Shown piece after piece: positions 63,545 through 64,000 of a stretch of 64,000 nucleotides of DNA. Numbering within the stretch: the stretch's first letter is position 1; every line of letters starts with the position of its first letter. Position numbers and translations under genes: made by a program. Source of the stretch: an uncultured Bacteroidales bacterium (GTDB lineage Bacteria; Bacteroidota; Bacteroidia; Bacteroidales; WCHB1-69). The notes under the pieces were generated by a model that saw only the letters and a list, made by a program, of their open reading frames with translations, was not told the origin of the DNA and made no database searches. The stretch spans positions 1 to 64,000 of the forward strand of contig CAKUVI010000006.1 of assembly GCA_934699095.1 (NCBI GenBank), in the 5' to 3' direction.

Positions 63545-64000
63545 ATGGAAAAGTTTTATTTTGCAGATTTCATAAAAGACGACGGAGATGTCAGGGAGAA
63601 CCTGATGCGGCTTCAGAGGAAATACCCGGCCTCGGCTTTCCTTAACATGTTCTGTCTCAGCAGTGCGCCACAACAGAAGACACAGCGCGCAAGGATGTTG
63701 ATGACCATCTTCGACAAAAAGCGTCTCTTGGCCAACAAACTCGAAGTTGAACCTGTGGTCGCACAGCGCGAGGCCCCTTCAATCAATGTCGTGGAACACA
63801 AGAAACACGAAAGCCACGAGCTTAACCCTATTTTTGTTAAACATCCCGTCGCCAACCACGACGACCGCCAGGCTCTCATAGACCAACTCATCGAGAAATT
63901 TTCAAAAGATGCACCGAAAATCATATATTCTCCTGATGTCCATGATGCCGAAGCTGATTACGGCATTGAGAGCTCAAAAGAGGATATGAGTATTGTAAGT
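63545..64000 (+). CDS. 5' part of an uncharacterised gene (runs off the window)
   Basis: The frame from ATG 63545 is open for 152 codons to the window edge. It begins MEKFYFADFIKDDGDVRENL and continues MRLQRKYPASAFLNMF, then becomes hydrophilic (VEHKKHESHELNPIFVKHP, ALIDQLIEKFSKDAPKII). There is no signal peptide or membrane segment. No family was recognised with confidence. Bacteroidales have uncharacterised proteins of this hydrophilic kind whose missing C terminus carries TPR-like repeats, but that part is not here. It is divergent from the glycosyltransferase and has its own promoter. Complete length unknown. Confidence 0.7.
   Translation, partial: MEKFYFADFIKDDGDVRENLMRLQRKYPASAFLNMFCLSSAPQQKTQRARMLMTIFDKKRLLANKLEVEPVVAQREAPSINVVEHKKHESHELNPIFVKHPVANHDDRQALIDQLIEKFSKDAPKIIYSPDVHDAEADYGIESSKEDMSIVS

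Overview
The window is a stretch of a Bacteroidales (phylum Bacteroidota) chromosome. The evidence is Bacteroidota promoters of the TAnnTTTG type, at least three proteins with type IX secretion (T9SS) C-terminal sorting domains, two TonB-dependent receptors with carboxypeptidase-like N-terminal domains, a TamL lipoprotein, a carboxyspermidine-type saccharopine dehydrogenase-family enzyme and a DUF3127 protein. I cannot assign a genus. Gene density is high; nearly all genes are intact, and tRNA-Gly(CCC) and tRNA-His(GTG) are present.

Layout. 1-379: a palindromic repeat array that runs up to the comM stop codon. 0.4-8.0 kb: comM, a GH109-like oxidoreductase/glycosidase coupled to an N-acetylhexosamine-kinase-like gene (amino-sugar salvage), a DPP4-type peptidase and a porin. 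8.2-14.1 kb: a 1970-residue T9SS-exported fibronectin-type protein, followed by a terminator and duplicated GC-rich hairpins. 14.4-28.3 kb: core and envelope genes (DUF1846, two TonB receptors, a beta-helix-like protein, TIGR02757, PspC, elbB-aroK, a carboxyspermidine dehydrogenase-like gene, a NifU-domain protein, a divergent YchF).

28.35-37.1 kb is the accessory part. It starts at the 3' end of tRNA-Gly with a truncated phage tape-measure gene. Next comes a two-gene overlapping unit in which both genes appear to have lost one base. After that is an AT-rich cluster of cysteine-rich lipoproteins, thioredoxin-like proteins and a beta-propeller-like protein, divergent from a membrane-anchored LytTR regulator. 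The intergenic region next to the regulator carries GAGGGG-type repeats with a 22-23 bp period. A gap inside the cluster, on the opposite strand, holds a promoter followed by a run of hairpins, a candidate structured RNA. This cluster is the best candidate here for an undescribed system: a redox-linked, cysteine-rich surface lipoprotein module under LytTR control.

37.1-40.7 kb: an isolated block of the S10 ribosomal operon (rplC-rplD-rplW-rplB-rpsS) with its own strong promoter and two terminators, lacking rpsJ before it and rplV after it. 40.9-55.8 kb: mostly minus-strand envelope genes (a CotH-type T9SS protein, TPR, thioredoxin lipoprotein, murD, tamL, mreD, mreC, iorB, iorA, tRNA-His, mltG, an NlpC/P60 protein, DUF3127, an MCE/MlaD protein). 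mreB is not next to mreCD. 55.8-62.5 kb: a 2228-residue T9SS protein with about 11 units of one repeat type and 19 Ig-like units of another. The window ends with a family 2 glycosyltransferase and the divergent 5' part of an uncharacterised gene that runs off the edge.
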